Assembly: GCA_023213195.1 (NCBI GenBank)
Contig: CP096135.1
Location: 1,816,616-1,880,615 of the forward strand
Length of the DNA: 64,000 nt
Source of the DNA: Sphingobacteriales bacterium JAD_PAG50586_3
GTDB taxonomy: Bacteria; Bacteroidota; Bacteroidia; CAMBQF01
Direction: 5' to 3'
The notes under the pieces were generated by a model, which saw only the letters and a list, made by a program, of their open reading frames with translations, made no database searches and was not told the DNA's origin. The position numbers were made by a program, and so were the translations under genes. Positions 1 through 9,938 of this stretch are shown here, one piece after another. Position 1 is the first letter of the stretch; every line of letters starts with the position of its first letter.

Positions 1-145
1 ATGACCTTTATACGCATTAGAAAGAAATTTACAATTAACGCTAAAGCCACCAACGTATTTGTAAATAAAGAACAGAGCGTAAGTTAACTAATTATCTATA
101 GTGTTTGATTGTTAGGCAATTAGAAGCGTAATTACTATTGCAAAT
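1..145. other. No gene recognised
   Basis: Only a 28-codon ATG frame (1-87, plus strand) is seen here, with no recognisable product. The rest is AT-rich sequence downstream of the minus-strand amidase gene. No hairpin followed by a T-run is evident. Confidence 0.5.
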
Positions 146-2832
146 TTAGTTGCCTATAAACACATCAGCCCCCGCGTTAAGCGTGCCTTTGTTTGTTAGG
201 TCTTTTACCACTGTTATGGTTTTGCCATTAGTATTGGTAACGCTTGCACCTACACGTATATCCAGGTTTTTTACTACCGCATTATTGCCTGTACTTAGCA
301 CAGGGAAGTTACCACTTTGCAAACTAACATCGGGTATAATAGCATCGGTATGTAGGGTAGGTACCCGCGGCGGCGACCAATTTAAATTGTTGTTCCAATC
401 GGTGCTTACGGCGCCGGTCCAGTTAATAGTAAAGGCTACGTTTACAGCTTTATTATCTATGGCTGATATATTACCTGCATTGTCTGTAACAATAGAACGT
501 ACCATTCCCGCAGGTTGGTTCATGCTCGGGTTTTGACGCCAAATATCGGCGGTAGTATCAGCCTGTGCAATGCTTATGGTAGTAGTTGCAGGGCGTGAAC
601 GGTACACCTCAAAATCATCAATAGTATAAACACAATTCCCACTGCGAAATGCTATGTATTTGCCTGTAGTATAAGGCGAGGTATCAATCCATGTACCTAC
701 TAATGCATTATCCATCCACACCATTGTTTTACCTGTAATACGGTCAAAGCTTACCTTGTAATCGTACCATTGGTTATTGTTTATTGGCAGTAAAAAACTA
801 GTTGTTAAACTGAATACGTTATTAGCTACTTTGTAAATCTGCACCTCGTCCTGGTCGGCCCTAAACCACACAAAATACGAGTTGCCGTGGTTGTCTAATG
901 TATCGCTGCTGGCCATAAAATGAAAGCCCGCACGGCGGTTGGTTCCACTGCCGTCTATCTTACCCCTCCAATGGTACAGATAAGTATTAGCTAAATCTTC
1001 TTTTACGGTTGAATAGATATTAGTGTTAGCAAGCGCTTCATCGCTCTGCACCAAGCTGGCGTTTACAATGCCCCATGTGCCTGTGTGGGCTGTCCACATA
1101 TCTATGCTCTCAAAATCATCACGGTAAAAGCCATTATTGTTGTTGGCACTCCACCGCGTGCTGTCGTAAAAGGCAACAGTGTAAAAACGCTGTTGTAGGC
1201 CACTGCCGCCAACATTGTCTGCATCAGTATACATAGCTACAAAACTACTATCATACCATGCAGCAACAGAGTTAACAACTGTAGTAGGTGCAATATAATC
1301 ACCATTTGGCACTGTAGTGTAGGTTGCAGCCCAGCCGGGTGCGGTAGTAGCGCAATCGGACCTGAACCGTAATAACAATGCATTGCCCGATGAGGTTATC
1401 GGCCCCGGCAGTGTAGTGCCGGTGTACGTTCCAAGCAATGGGGCGTTAACGCTATTGCCATCGTACAAATACAAATAGTCCCAATTATTTTCTATGTTGA
1501 ATTGGGTAAACGTAAGTGTAATGCTTGTTGTGTTCGGCGGATTGATAAGCGTTACCGTATGCTCATCATCGGCATAGTTTCCATTAGCACCGCCGCTATC
1601 ATAAATAGTACCTGCGTTGGCGGTTAATGTGTTTACGGGAGTACTGTTGTTTATCAGGTTATAAAATTTTATCCAGTCCCAATTAGGGCCGGGGTCGCTA
1701 TGGCTTTGGTTGGCAAAGTGCTGGTGGCCTTTTATTTTTATGCAACCTCCTAATTGGCAATTAGCAGAACCTCCGGTGCATGCAGGGCCATAATAGGTGC
1801 GCAATGGGTTTATACCATATCCGCTGTTGCAAATATCTCTACATAAGTTGGCCGATGAGGTATACATGGCATTGGTATACCATGCAGGGTTGTCTACATA
1901 ACCTTCATGTTCTATGCCAATGGTGTAAGGGTTTTCGTTGCCCACATGCCATGCCTTGTCGCTTTCTAGCACCATTTGCGTTACCTGCCCATCGCTGGAG
2001 CGTACAACATAATGCGCCGATACTTGTGCATTGCAGTTTTGAAACCACGATATGCACCCTGCATAGCTACCCTGCACGGTATGTATGGTTACGGCAGATA
2101 CGGCAGTGCCATTGCGGCTGCTATAGTTGCAGCTTGCAGCGGCAGTCCAAACGGCAGGACCATAATCAACCGACTCTGTGCTTTTTTCGGGCTGGTATTC
2201 TATACCCGATTTGGTAATTACACTCCCTTCAGAAACCATTACATGCGATGAGGAAAGCGCCTTCAAATTTTGCTCCCCAAACAAATCAGCCATATCAATC
2301 TTCCAAACAGGGAAGCCATAAAAGGCAGCCTTTTCAGGCGATGTTAGGAACGATGCAACTTCATACTTCCATAAATCAATAGCATATTTTTGGCCGGTAG
2401 TAGAATGGGGAAAGCCCGATATATAATTTAATGCTGAAAAATAATCTTCGGGCTTTTTGCCTTTTACATAATAAAGCGCCTCTGCAACACTCAGAATATT
2501 GAAATGCGGATTGGTTTTAACGTTTTGTAAACTAATTCCGCTAAACTGGCTTAACGTAACTGCCGTATTTGTAAAATAACCTTTACCATCCAAATACAAC
2601 CCCATAACCCCATACGCCTGTGGCATTCCGTTACAACTTTCTGCATTGCTATCGGGTTGTAAATGGGTAAAACGGGTGTTAGTCCATGCTATGGCTTCCA
2701 GCAATCCACGTGGAATGTCTGGGTAAACTGTATAGGCATCAGTAAACTCTTGCTTATAGTTATTTACAGGCAGGTTTTGCCCTTGGGCAACGCCGCAAAA
2801 AGAAGTATAAACAGGGCTACTGTATATTTCAT
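146..2832 (-). CDS. Secreted N-acetylmuramoyl-L-alanine amidase with CUB domain (frameshift in signal peptide)
   Basis: Probable peptidoglycan amidase (Amidase_2 fold) exported from the cell. The catalytic region shows the VTIHTVQG zinc-ligand strand, AHYVV, GIEHEG, and the KGHQHF and HSDPGPNWDW zinc/catalytic segments. A CUB-like domain follows (YDSGG...DYLYLYDG...LLLRFRSD), then a concanavalin-like region (WYDYKVSFDRITGKTMVWMD) and a repeat-like tail ending FIGN. No T9SS sorting motif is seen at the C-terminus. The longest frame starts at 2704, but the natural start is probably the ATG at 2832 (MKYTVALFILLF...), since restoring one T to a T5 run (2797-2801) joins it to GVAQGQNLPV, a good signal peptide. 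The N-terminal ~150 residues are not assigned. Divergent from cdaA, 47 bp away. Confidence 0.75.
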
Positions 2833-2879
2833 TGTTTAATCAAACCAAACAAACCGAAAGTTAATAATATATTTGAACT

Positions 2880-3647
2880 ATGGATTTTTTAACCCTCCGC
2901 TGGATTGATGTAGTTGATATACTGCTGGTGGCTTTGCTTATTTACGAGTTTTACGCGCTGATTAAAGATTCGGCGGCGGTAAATGTGTTTATAGGCATTG
3001 TGGCTTTTTATGTGTTGTGGCTAGTGGTTAAAGCGCTAAACCTGCAATTGTTAAGTACCATTTTAGGGCAGTTTATTGGGGTGGGCGTAGTGGCGGTAAT
3101 TGTGGTGTTTCAGCAGGAGATTCGGCGCTTTTTATTGCTGGTTGGCAACAAAACATTCTTCGAGAATTTTACCTTCTTCGGGCCCTTTATAGCCCGCAAA
3201 ACATTGCCAAAACTTAACACCCAGGCCATAGCATCGGCCTGCAGTAAAATGTCTAAAACTAAAACAGGGGTGCTGATAGTAGTATCGCGCAAAACCGACT
3301 TAAAATTCTATGCCAACACCGGCTATATAATAGATGCTGAGGTATCGTCTATTTTGATGGAAAACATCTTTTACAAAAACAACCCTATGCACGATGGGGC
3401 CATGATTATTACCGAAAACCGTATTAAGGCCGTTAAGTGTATTTTACCCGTTAGCGAGAAGCTTAACCTGCCCGCTAACCTGGGCCTGCGCCACCGCGCG
3501 GCCATTGGTATTACAGAGCATGCCGATGCGGTAGCCATTGTAGTATCAGAACAAACGGGTAACATCTCCTACTTTCAAACAGGCAATTACCAGTACCACA
3601 TTAGCGTGCAGGAGTTAGAAAGGTTATTAAAGAAGGATTTCTCGTAA
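2880..3647 (+). CDS. cdaA: Diadenylate cyclase CdaA
   Basis: Membrane-bound cyclase that condenses two ATP into the second messenger c-di-AMP. Three hydrophobic segments fill residues 10-75, then a DAC domain with the DGA motif (172-174) and GLRHRAA (202-208), both diagnostic for substrate binding and catalysis. The length (255 aa) is normal for CdaA-type proteins and the frame is intact. A TATATTTG box (2867-2874) lies just before the ATG, so the leader would be very short. The 3' end meets the minus-strand neighbour with 3 bp between stops. I see no CdaR-like regulator beside it, usual outside Firmicutes. Confidence 0.93.
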   Translation: MDFLTLRWIDVVDILLVALLIYEFYALIKDSAAVNVFIGIVAFYVLWLVVKALNLQLLSTILGQFIGVGVVAVIVVFQQEIRRFLLLVGNKTFFENFTFFGPFIARKTLPKLNTQAIASACSKMSKTKTGVLIVVSRKTDLKFYANTGYIIDAEVSSILMENIFYKNNPMHDGAMIITENRIKAVKCILPVSEKLNLPANLGLRHRAAIGITEHADAVAIVVSEQTGNISYFQTGNYQYHISVQELERLLKKDFS

Positions 3648-3650
3648 GGG

Positions 3651-4223
3651 TTACTTTTTGGTTAATATTTGCCAGCTTTCAATTATATAATAATTCCACA
3701 GCCCTTTTCTAACGGTTAATTTAAGCACATAGTCGGCTTTGGAATTAACTAAGTCTTTTATAGAATCATAGTTTACCTGCAAACGCTCACTTCTGTTTTC
3801 ATACTTGAAATATATAACAGATGATTTTCTTGTGTAGAAGTAGGTTATAGGACAGTATTTTATTTCTGTCGCGCTTTGCCCTGCTGCACGTTTATTTAGT
3901 ATGTCCCAGGTTACCTTTGCAACAAGGCCAAATGAGAATAATGAGAATACCAAACCTTGTAAAAGCAGGAAGATAATAACAAGGAATTTAGAAAAACCCC
4001 AACGCATTTTTCTTAACTCTGCCAATAGTATTTTACGCCGGTAGAAACCAATAAAAAGCAATCCGGCAAGCACAGGTAAAATACCTATGTAAATAAGATA
4101 ATTGTTGTTATGCCCTATGTAATCGTAATCGGCAATTAAATAGTAAGCTGCCGAAATCAACATCAGCACAAACAGCGCAGTGCCGTAGTCGCGGTGAGGT
4201 TTTTTAATGTTATGGCTTTTCAA
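3651..4223 (-). CDS. Membrane protein of unknown function
   Basis: 190 aa. Three hydrophobic segments are visible (about residues 15-33, 42-60 and 80-105), followed by a ~85-residue polar C-terminal domain (KYCPITYFYTRKSSVIYFKYENRSERLQV...). No family recognised. It converges on cdaA and is 18 bp downstream of the esterase gene on the same strand, so it may be co-transcribed with that gene. Confidence 0.6.
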   Translation of the reverse strand: MKSHNIKKPHRDYGTALFVLMLISAAYYLIADYDYIGHNNNYLIYIGILPVLAGLLFIGFYRRKILLAELRKMRWGFSKFLVIIFLLLQGLVFSLFSFGLVAKVTWDILNKRAAGQSATEIKYCPITYFYTRKSSVIYFKYENRSERLQVNYDSIKDLVNSKADYVLKLTVRKGLWNYYIIESWQILTKK

Positions 4224-4241
4224 TTAACAGAGGCAATTCTA

Positions 4242-5351
4242 TTAATTAACGGCTAATTTTTTAGCTACCGTTGCACCATTTACCATCATTTTCACTATCA
4301 GCATTTGATTGCTAATATTGATAAGGGGCAGGCGTGTTTCTGTAAAGTTATTCTCTGTTGATTTTATAAGCAACTTTCCTTGCATATCATACACTTCAAC
4401 ACCTTGTATTTTCTTATCGGCTTTTAGCACAACATCAGTACCGTTGTAATACATGCTTACTTTAGGCGCAGTTTGTTCGGTAAGACCAACGGCTGCAGGT
4501 GCAGGGTGTACTTTATCGCGGAAGAATAGCCAAATTTCTGTAGTAGCATCAATATCGTTTACCGGGGTATAAAGCCATTGGTGGCCGGCATCGTTTTGCT
4601 TCCACATATTTACCGGGGCACCGCCACCGGTAAAAGCAATTTTATCTACGGTAATGGTATCATTTTCCGTATCGGGCATAGCGGTTACAGTGCTATCGGT
4701 ATTGTTGTTGTTTTGGTTCCAAAAATCAAGGGTTTGTTGTGCCGATGATAAGGTAGGCGTACTTGCCGGGGCATAGGGTACTAACTGGTCTACCGTGCTG
4801 TTCATCATCATTACAGGAAATGGGCGGCCCGGGTTGCACGATTCTAAATCAGGAGAGCTTAAAGCGCCACATACAGGGGCAATAGCGGCAATGCGTTGTG
4901 GAATGCTACACGCCAGGCGGTTGCTCATTATAGCACCCATAGAAAAGCCGCAAACATATACGCGAGACAGGTCTATATTATGGCGTACATACAGGCTGTC
5001 TATCAGGCGGTTCATAAAGCCAATATCATCAGCGCTAGAGCCTATAAGCGTGCCGTTGTTCCAAGCCGATTGGCCAACCAAATCGCTATTAAGGCCTTGT
5101 GGAAAAACACAAATAAAACGGGCCGTATCAGCAAACCAGGAAAAGCCTACGTTAGAAAAGTTTTGCATATCATCGCCCATACCGTGCAGGGCAATAATAA
5201 GGGGTACACTCTCGCTGTTAGTTAAGCCGCTGGGCAGGTATTGCCTAAACTGGCGGTTAGTGCCGTCAACACTTAGTGTTTGGGTAGAAAATTGGGCAAA
5301 CACACCGGTTGTGCTAATTGCCAGTACAGTTAGGAGTAATAATTTTTTCAT
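4242..5351 (-). CDS. Secreted PHB-depolymerase/feruloyl-esterase family hydrolase with T9SS sorting domain
   Basis: Alpha/beta-hydrolase of the LpqC/PHB depolymerase (esterase CE1-like) type, 369 aa, frame intact. Signal peptide MKKLLLLTVLAISTTGVFA. Oxyanion region ALHGMGDD; nucleophile Ser in GFSMG (about residue 138); probable catalytic Asp in NSTVDQLVPY and His in NDAGHQW. The last ~75 residues (VSMYYNGTDVVLKADKK...VEVYDMQGKLL) resemble a T9SS type A C-terminal domain, so surface export is inferred. The natural substrate cannot be told from sequence; polyester or hydroxycinnamate esters are typical of the family. Confidence 0.85.
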   Translation of the reverse strand: MKKLLLLTVLAISTTGVFAQFSTQTLSVDGTNRQFRQYLPSGLTNSESVPLIIALHGMGDDMQNFSNVGFSWFADTARFICVFPQGLNSDLVGQSAWNNGTLIGSSADDIGFMNRLIDSLYVRHNIDLSRVYVCGFSMGAIMSNRLACSIPQRIAAIAPVCGALSSPDLESCNPGRPFPVMMMNSTVDQLVPYAPASTPTLSSAQQTLDFWNQNNNNTDSTVTAMPDTENDTITVDKIAFTGGGAPVNMWKQNDAGHQWLYTPVNDIDATTEIWLFFRDKVHPAPAAVGLTEQTAPKVSMYYNGTDVVLKADKKIQGVEVYDMQGKLLIKSTENNFTETRLPLINISNQMLIVKMMVNGATVAKKLAVN

Positions 5352-5370
5352 GTTTCGAAGATACTAAGTT

Positions 5371-5435
5371 TTAAGTCTTGAGTCTTGAGGGCTGAATTAT
5401 TTTTTTACTCAAGACTCACCACTAACACCTCAAGA
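5371..5435. repeat. TCTTGAG-type short repeat with hairpin
   Basis: Two direct AGTCTTG units, then an exact inverted repeat GAGTCTTGAG (5380-5389) / CTCAAGACTC (5408-5417) around a T-rich loop, and a further CTCAAGACT copy (about 5429-5437). It sits between the arginine decarboxylase stop and the esterase start and could act as a terminator, although the T-run lies in the loop. Confidence 0.6.
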
Positions 5436-6832
5436 CTAATAACCTAGCGTTTTAAGCATGCTCTTATAGCTTTGCTCTTTGCTAAACAGGCGGGTAACAA
5501 CCTCGCCATTCTCATCGCGGTCTATAATAACATGCTTAGGGGCCGGTATAAGGCAATGTTGTATACCACCGTAACCACCCAAGCTTTCTTGGTAAGCGCC
5601 GGTGTGGAAAAAGCCCACATATTGCGGCTCTTCCTGGTCGCCGGTAATTTTGGGCAGGTACACTTGCCCAACGTGTGCTTCGGCGTTATAGTAATCAAGA
5701 CTGTCGCAGGTAAGGCCACCAAGGTTAACACGGTTATATTCCTTCTCCCAATTGTTAATGGCAAGCATTACAAAGCGGTGGTTAATACCCCAAATATCGG
5801 GTAGGGTAGTAATAAAAGAGCTGTCAATCATATACCAAAGCTCGGTATCGTTCTGTTGTTTTTGGTCAACCACAGAGTATAAAGCAGCGCCACTTTCGCC
5901 AACCGTGAATGATCCAAACTCGGTAAATATGTTAGGCTCCTCAACTCCATTCTGGTTACAGAAGGTTTTAATCTGCTGCACTACGGCCTCAATTATATAG
6001 TCGTAGTCGTACTCAAATGCCAAAGAGTTTTGTATGGGTAAGCCGCCGCCTATGTCTAAAGAGTCTAATGTAGGGCATACCTTTTTAAGCTGGCAATACA
6101 CTTCAAGGCACTTGTTAAGCTCGCTCCAATAGTAAGTGGTATCTTTTATACCGGTATTAATAAAGAAGTGGAGCATCTTTACTTCAAACATTTTATTGCC
6201 CTTAAACTCGGTCTTATAAAAGTCAACAATGTCCTTGTAACGAATGCCAAGACGCGAAGTGTAGAACTCAAAGTTAGGTTCTTCTTCACAAGCAATACGC
6301 ATACCCACCTTAGCCGGTTTCTTCAAATTGTCTTTGTAGTAGGCAATCTCCCTTTGCTATCCAGTATAGGTATAACGTTCTCAAATCCCTCATTAATCAG
6401 GTTAACTATCTCCTCTTGATACAGGGGGCGTTTAAAGCCGTTGCATAGTATGTATTTATCTTTAGTAATAAGGCCTTGCGCTATTAATTCGCGAATAATG
6501 GCCATGTCGTAGGCCGATGATGTTTCTAAGTGGGCATCGCTTTTCAGCACCTGCTCAAGCACAAAATTAAAGTGCGAGCTTTTGGTGCAGTAGCAATAGG
6601 TGTATTTGCCCTTATAATCAGCCTTTGCCATGGCTACGTTAAACAGCTTTTTGGCTCTTTGTATATTAGATGATATTTTTGGCAGGTATGAAATTTTAAG
6701 TGGCGTACCGTATTGATCTATAATATCCATAAGGGGAATATCGTAGAAATGTAGCTCTCCATCTACAACGTTAAAGCCCTCTTGCGGAAATTCAAAGGTT
6801 TGGTTTATAAGGTCGGAATACTTATTTTTCAT
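5436..6832 (-). CDS. speA: Biosynthetic arginine decarboxylase (alanine-racemase fold), one frameshift
   Basis: PLP enzyme converting arginine to agmatine, first step of putrescine synthesis. Joined product is about 465 aa, as expected for the Bacteroidota ADC family. N-terminal part: YGTPLKISYLPKISSNIQRAK, YCYCTKSSHFNFVLEQVLKSDAHLETSS. C-terminal part: DIGGGLP and a GSFTVGESG phosphate-binding stretch, then LGGLTCDSLDYY with the active-site Cys region. The two halves are in different frames; adding one G to the CCC/GGG run at 6350-6352 gives a continuous GEIAYYKDNLKKPAKVGMR, so a homopolymer contraction is the likely cause. A TACATTTG box on the minus strand (6932-6925) is a candidate -7 element. 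Divergent from an arginase-family gene, suggesting shared arginine/polyamine metabolism. Confidence 0.85.
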
Positions 6833-6900
6833 ATCTTACTACTTTAAACAGGTTTTTTGAAGCCTGTACCACTCAGAATTTTAAAAACTACCAAATCCAA

Positions 6901-6944
6901 GTAAGTTACATTGCTATATTTTAGCAAATGTAAGTAATTTACTT
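6901..6944 (-). promoter_or_regulatory. speA: Candidate promoter with imperfect hairpin upstream of arginine decarboxylase
   Basis: On the minus strand TACATTTG (6932-6925) fits the Bacteroidota -7 consensus TAnnTTTG. It lies inside an imperfect inverted repeat, TTACATTGCTA / TAGCAAATGTAA (about 6906-6933), which could be an operator or a leader structure. No clear -33 TTG was found. Confidence 0.35.
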
Positions 6945-6985
6945 TAATTTTTTGAGTGGTAATAAGAGATTTAACATTGGTATTG

Positions 6986-7063
6986 CCTCACCTCTAACCC
7001 CTCTCCTAAAGAGAGAGGGGATAAGCCCTCCCCTTAAAGGGGGAGGGTTGGGGTGGGGGTGAA
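6986..7063. repeat. Intergenic C/G-run palindromes (REP-like)
   Basis: Two adjacent hairpins: CCCCTCTCCT-aaag-AGAGAGGGG and CCCTCCCCTT-aaag-GGGGGAGGG, then GGGGTGGGGG. Same style as repeats at 9310-9450, 16398-16441, 18630-18672 and 41551-41630. They lie between the divergent decarboxylase and arginase genes. Confidence 0.65.
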
Positions 7064-7077
7064 ACAACTAATAAAGT

Positions 7078-8031
7078 ATGAAAAAGATTAAGATATACGA
7101 AGTAAAATCAGAGATTGGGGCAGGTACCCGCGGGGCCAGCTTAGGTTCTGAAGCTATTAAGATTGCTGCCTTAGACTTTGGCAGTACCTTCTTTAAGAAG
7201 AACCGCACTATAGAAATACCAAACGAGAACCGCCTGCTAATGGAGCCTGATAAGCACTTTGATGCCAAGCGTATAAACGGCCTGCACAAAATGTTTACCA
7301 AGATAGCCGCAGAGCTGGTGCCGGTGCTTAAAAACGAAAAGGTGTTCCCTATTATACTGGGCGGCGACCATAGCACAGCCGCCGCAACTATAACGGCCAT
7401 AAAAATGGCCCACCCTAAAAAACGCCTTGGCGTTATCTGGATTGATGCCCATGCCGATATCCATTCGCCTTACACAACCCCATCGGGCAACATGCATGGC
7501 ATGCCCCTTTCTATAGTTTTGGCCGAAGATAACCAAGAGAAGAAGCTTAATAAGCTAGACGACTACACCGTGCAGTGGTGGGAAAAACTGAAAGACTTTG
7601 GTGGTATAACGCCCAAAATACAATACCAAGACCTTGTATATGTTGCAGTGCGTGATACCGAACCACAGGAAGATTACTTAATTAAACGACATAAGATTAA
7701 AAGCTATTCGGTAACCGAATTACGCAAAAAGGGTGTTGACCGTATTGCCCACGAGATATTGAACCAACTGGAAGACTGCGACCTGATTTATATATCGTTT
7801 GATATTGATTGCCTGGACCCGACAATTTCTAAAGGTACCGGTACGCGAGCCCCGGGCGGATTGGATGAGCGCGAAGCAGGTAACCTGCTGTTGCGTTTGG
7901 TGCGCGATAGCAAAGTATGCTGCTTTGAGATGGTGGAGATAAACCCCACCCTTGATGATGAAAACCGCACGGCCGAGCATGCCTTTGAAATATTATCTAA
8001 AGTAACTAACCAAATTACCCACGAGTTGTAA
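7078..8031 (+). CDS. Arginase/agmatinase family hydrolase
   Basis: Binuclear-manganese ureohydrolase, 317 aa, intact. Metal-binding motifs in order: GGDHSTA, DAHADIHSP followed by GNMHGMP, and SFDIDCLDP. The spacing DAHAD..P...GN.HG.P and the tail GTGTRAPGGLDEREA / MVEINPTLDD are closer to arginases (arginine to ornithine plus urea) than to SpeB agmatinases. Its position divergent from arginine decarboxylase leaves agmatine as a possible substrate, so I do not assign rocF or speB. Confidence 0.82.
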   Translation: MKKIKIYEVKSEIGAGTRGASLGSEAIKIAALDFGSTFFKKNRTIEIPNENRLLMEPDKHFDAKRINGLHKMFTKIAAELVPVLKNEKVFPIILGGDHSTAAATITAIKMAHPKKRLGVIWIDAHADIHSPYTTPSGNMHGMPLSIVLAEDNQEKKLNKLDDYTVQWWEKLKDFGGITPKIQYQDLVYVAVRDTEPQEDYLIKRHKIKSYSVTELRKKGVDRIAHEILNQLEDCDLIYISFDIDCLDPTISKGTGTRAPGGLDEREAGNLLLRLVRDSKVCCFEMVEINPTLDDENRTAEHAFEILSKVTNQITHEL

Positions 8032-8237
8032 TGCTGATATTTTATATAGGATTTGGGTTGTTCACTCTGGGCTACCTTATTGCAAGGCCCTTTATATTGA
8101 TTATTACCGGCACACAGAAAAACCAACCTGCGCGTGTTAAAAGGGGCAAAAAGGCACTACTGCGCAATACTATTGGGTTGGCGGTGATAGGGGCGGTAGG
8201 CCTGATTATTTACTATTTAGTTAACGGAAAAGGTTAA
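8031..8237 (+). CDS. Small two-helix membrane protein
   Basis: 68 aa; start ATG shares one base with the stop of the arginase-family gene (TAATG), indicating translational coupling. Two hydrophobic segments (residues 1-24 and 46-66) flank a basic loop (KKNQPARVKRGKKALLRN). No known family recognised. Confidence 0.6.
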   Translation: MLIFYIGFGLFTLGYLIARPFILIITGTQKNQPARVKRGKKALLRNTIGLAVIGAVGLIIYYLVNGKG

Positions 8238-8310
8238 TCGTCATTCCCGCGAAGGCGGGAATCTCACCATAACGTCATCCCGAACTTGATTCGAGATCTC
8301 GAGATACACC
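8238..8310. repeat. Dispersed palindromic repeat (CGTCATTCCCGCG... type)
   Basis: TTCCCGCGAAGGCGGGAA forms a hairpin (about 8243-8261), followed by CGTCATCCCGAACTTGATTC and a GAGATCTCGAGAT palindrome. This kind of dispersed intergenic repeat occurs in many bacterial genomes. It may also end transcription of the upstream genes. Confidence 0.55.
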
Positions 8311-8340
8311 ATACCAGGCTTAAAATAGCCTCAACCGAAA

Positions 8341-8712
8341 TTATTTATGTCCGTTTAAGTTTTTAATAAACGTATTATACTCTTTCTCTCTTTTTAATTT
8401 GTTTTTCTTCATTATAAAATATGCCGGAATAGCAATAATGGAAAGAACTACAGCTAATATAACGATAATAGGAAATGCAATAATTAATAATGCAGTAAAC
8501 CATAAGAGTATCTCTTTGTAACCATCCATATTAGGCGAACTATAATTTACAAAAAATACCAATTTTATTATGGCGGGAAGTGCAAGTAGAATACCCCATG
8601 GAAGGTATTTAAAACTATGTTGTTTTTTTCTGTTTATGATATAGTAACCCATAAGCCCAATACCTGTGAGTAACCACATAAATAACAATACATTAACAAT
8701 CTCTAAAAGCAT
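8341..8712 (-). CDS. Membrane protein of unknown function
   Basis: 123 aa with four hydrophobic segments (about residues 3-25, 35-55, 68-85 and 86-105) and a lysine-rich tail. No family recognised. It lies 5 bp downstream of the OmpH-like gene on the same strand and is probably co-transcribed. Confidence 0.6.
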   Translation of the reverse strand: MLLEIVNVLLFMWLLTGIGLMGYYIINRKKQHSFKYLPWGILLALPAIIKLVFFVNYSSPNMDGYKEILLWFTALLIIAFPIIVILAVVLSIIAIPAYFIMKKNKLKREKEYNTFIKNLNGHK

Positions 8713-8717
8713 AGCTG

Positions 8718-9194
8718 TTAGTTTATCTTTAACCGTTGCATCACAAGGGGAGTTATATCATCCTCATCTTCCTTTAATACCAAAGTAGAACCATTGCTGC
8801 TGTCTAGCACATAATGATAGCCGTTTTCTTTTGCAACAGCATCTACAGCGGTTATTATAGTTTTTCTTATAGTATTATATACACTGTCTGAATAAGTATT
8901 AATCAGCAGTAGAAGTTGGTCTTGTAAGGTGTTAAGACTATCAATAATAACATGTGCTGAATTAGGATTTGTTTTGGGTAACCCAATTCCTCCACAAGGC
9001 AAATCAATGTATTTATTTATTAGAGCCCTGTGTGTGTTAAATAAACTGTCGCTGAAGCTTTGTACTTTATTATCTGCAACTATCTTTTCAGGCAGGCTGT
9101 CAAATAGTGCTTGCATATTTACATACCCAATTTTACTTTGGGCTAATCCACCAAGGCAAATCAAACAAAGCAGGTATGTAAAGGCCTTTTTCAT
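8718..9194 (-). CDS. OmpH/Skp-family periplasmic protein
   Basis: 158 aa with a signal peptide (MKKAFTYLLCLICLGGLAQ). The opening KIGYVNMQALFDSLPE and the closing VAKENGYHYVLDSS...VLKEDEDDITPLVMQRL are hallmarks of the Skp/OmpH family of outer-membrane protein chaperones. The central segment is shorter and less coiled-coil-like than in classic Skp and contains an unusual LPCGGIGLPKTNP insertion. Chaperone activity is inferred from family only. Confidence 0.75.
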   Translation of the reverse strand: MKKAFTYLLCLICLGGLAQSKIGYVNMQALFDSLPEKIVADNKVQSFSDSLFNTHRALINKYIDLPCGGIGLPKTNPNSAHVIIDSLNTLQDQLLLLINTYSDSVYNTIRKTIITAVDAVAKENGYHYVLDSSNGSTLVLKEDEDDITPLVMQRLKIN

Positions 9195-9464
9195 TTTTGA
9201 AATTACGTGCCTTCAAATATATTATTTCTAATAGATTGACACATGCTCTTGACAAGCCCCTACCTGAGGTTGTATCTTTGCAGTATACTAAAAACTGCCT
9301 TTTATGCCTATTCCCTCACCCCTAAATCCCCCTCTCCTAAAGGAGTGAGGGGGACTTTAAAAAACAGAATTCATTTTGCTATTTTTTCTTACAACCCCGT
9401 GGGTTTTACCTCACCCTCTAACCCCCTCTCCTAAAGTGAGAGGGGGATAAAAATAAAGAAGATG

Positions 9465-9718
9465 TTATCGGAATATTTTCATCAAAGAACTATAATTTGT
9501 CAAGTTAATTTTGCAAAATTTATTTACCGCCATGTGGGTTATAGTGCGATGGAATTTTGTGGGGTTTATCGGATTTTTCCTCACCCACCCGATAGCTATC
9601 GGGACTCTTTCGCCAAGGCGTATAAGTCTACCCTCTCCCGGTGGGAGAGGGTGCCGGAGACGACAACATCGGATTCGGCGGGTGAGGGAAGTTGCAAAAA
9701 CGTTAAATTTTATTATGC
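9465..9718. repeat. Direct repeat copy 1, hairpin-rich unit
   Basis: Shares about 85-90% by eye with 9939-10191. Internal structure: exact palindrome CCCGATAGCTATCGGG, hairpin CCCTCTCCC-ggt-GGGAGAGGG, and outer arms CCTCACCCACC / GGGTGAGGG that would close a ~110 nt structure. Confidence 0.75.
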
Positions 9719-9938
9719 CAAAGGCATCCCTTTGGGACAACCGAGTGAGTTTGGAAAAACAAAACCCTCTCCCGTCTGTCGCCTTTGGCGACATCCACCT
9801 ACTGACGATTAATGTCAGCACAGGCTCTCAATGAGAGGGACCTAAAAAGAGGGCTCAAAACGTGCGCTTTATCTTGCAGCCGCAAGGGTTGTAGCGATGT
9901 TTTCTCTCCCTTTGCAGGGAGGACTATTGGCAAAATGT

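Noticed and set aside
1..87. 28-codon ORF at the window start
   Set aside because: Too short, no homology recognised and no ribosome-binding or promoter context available.
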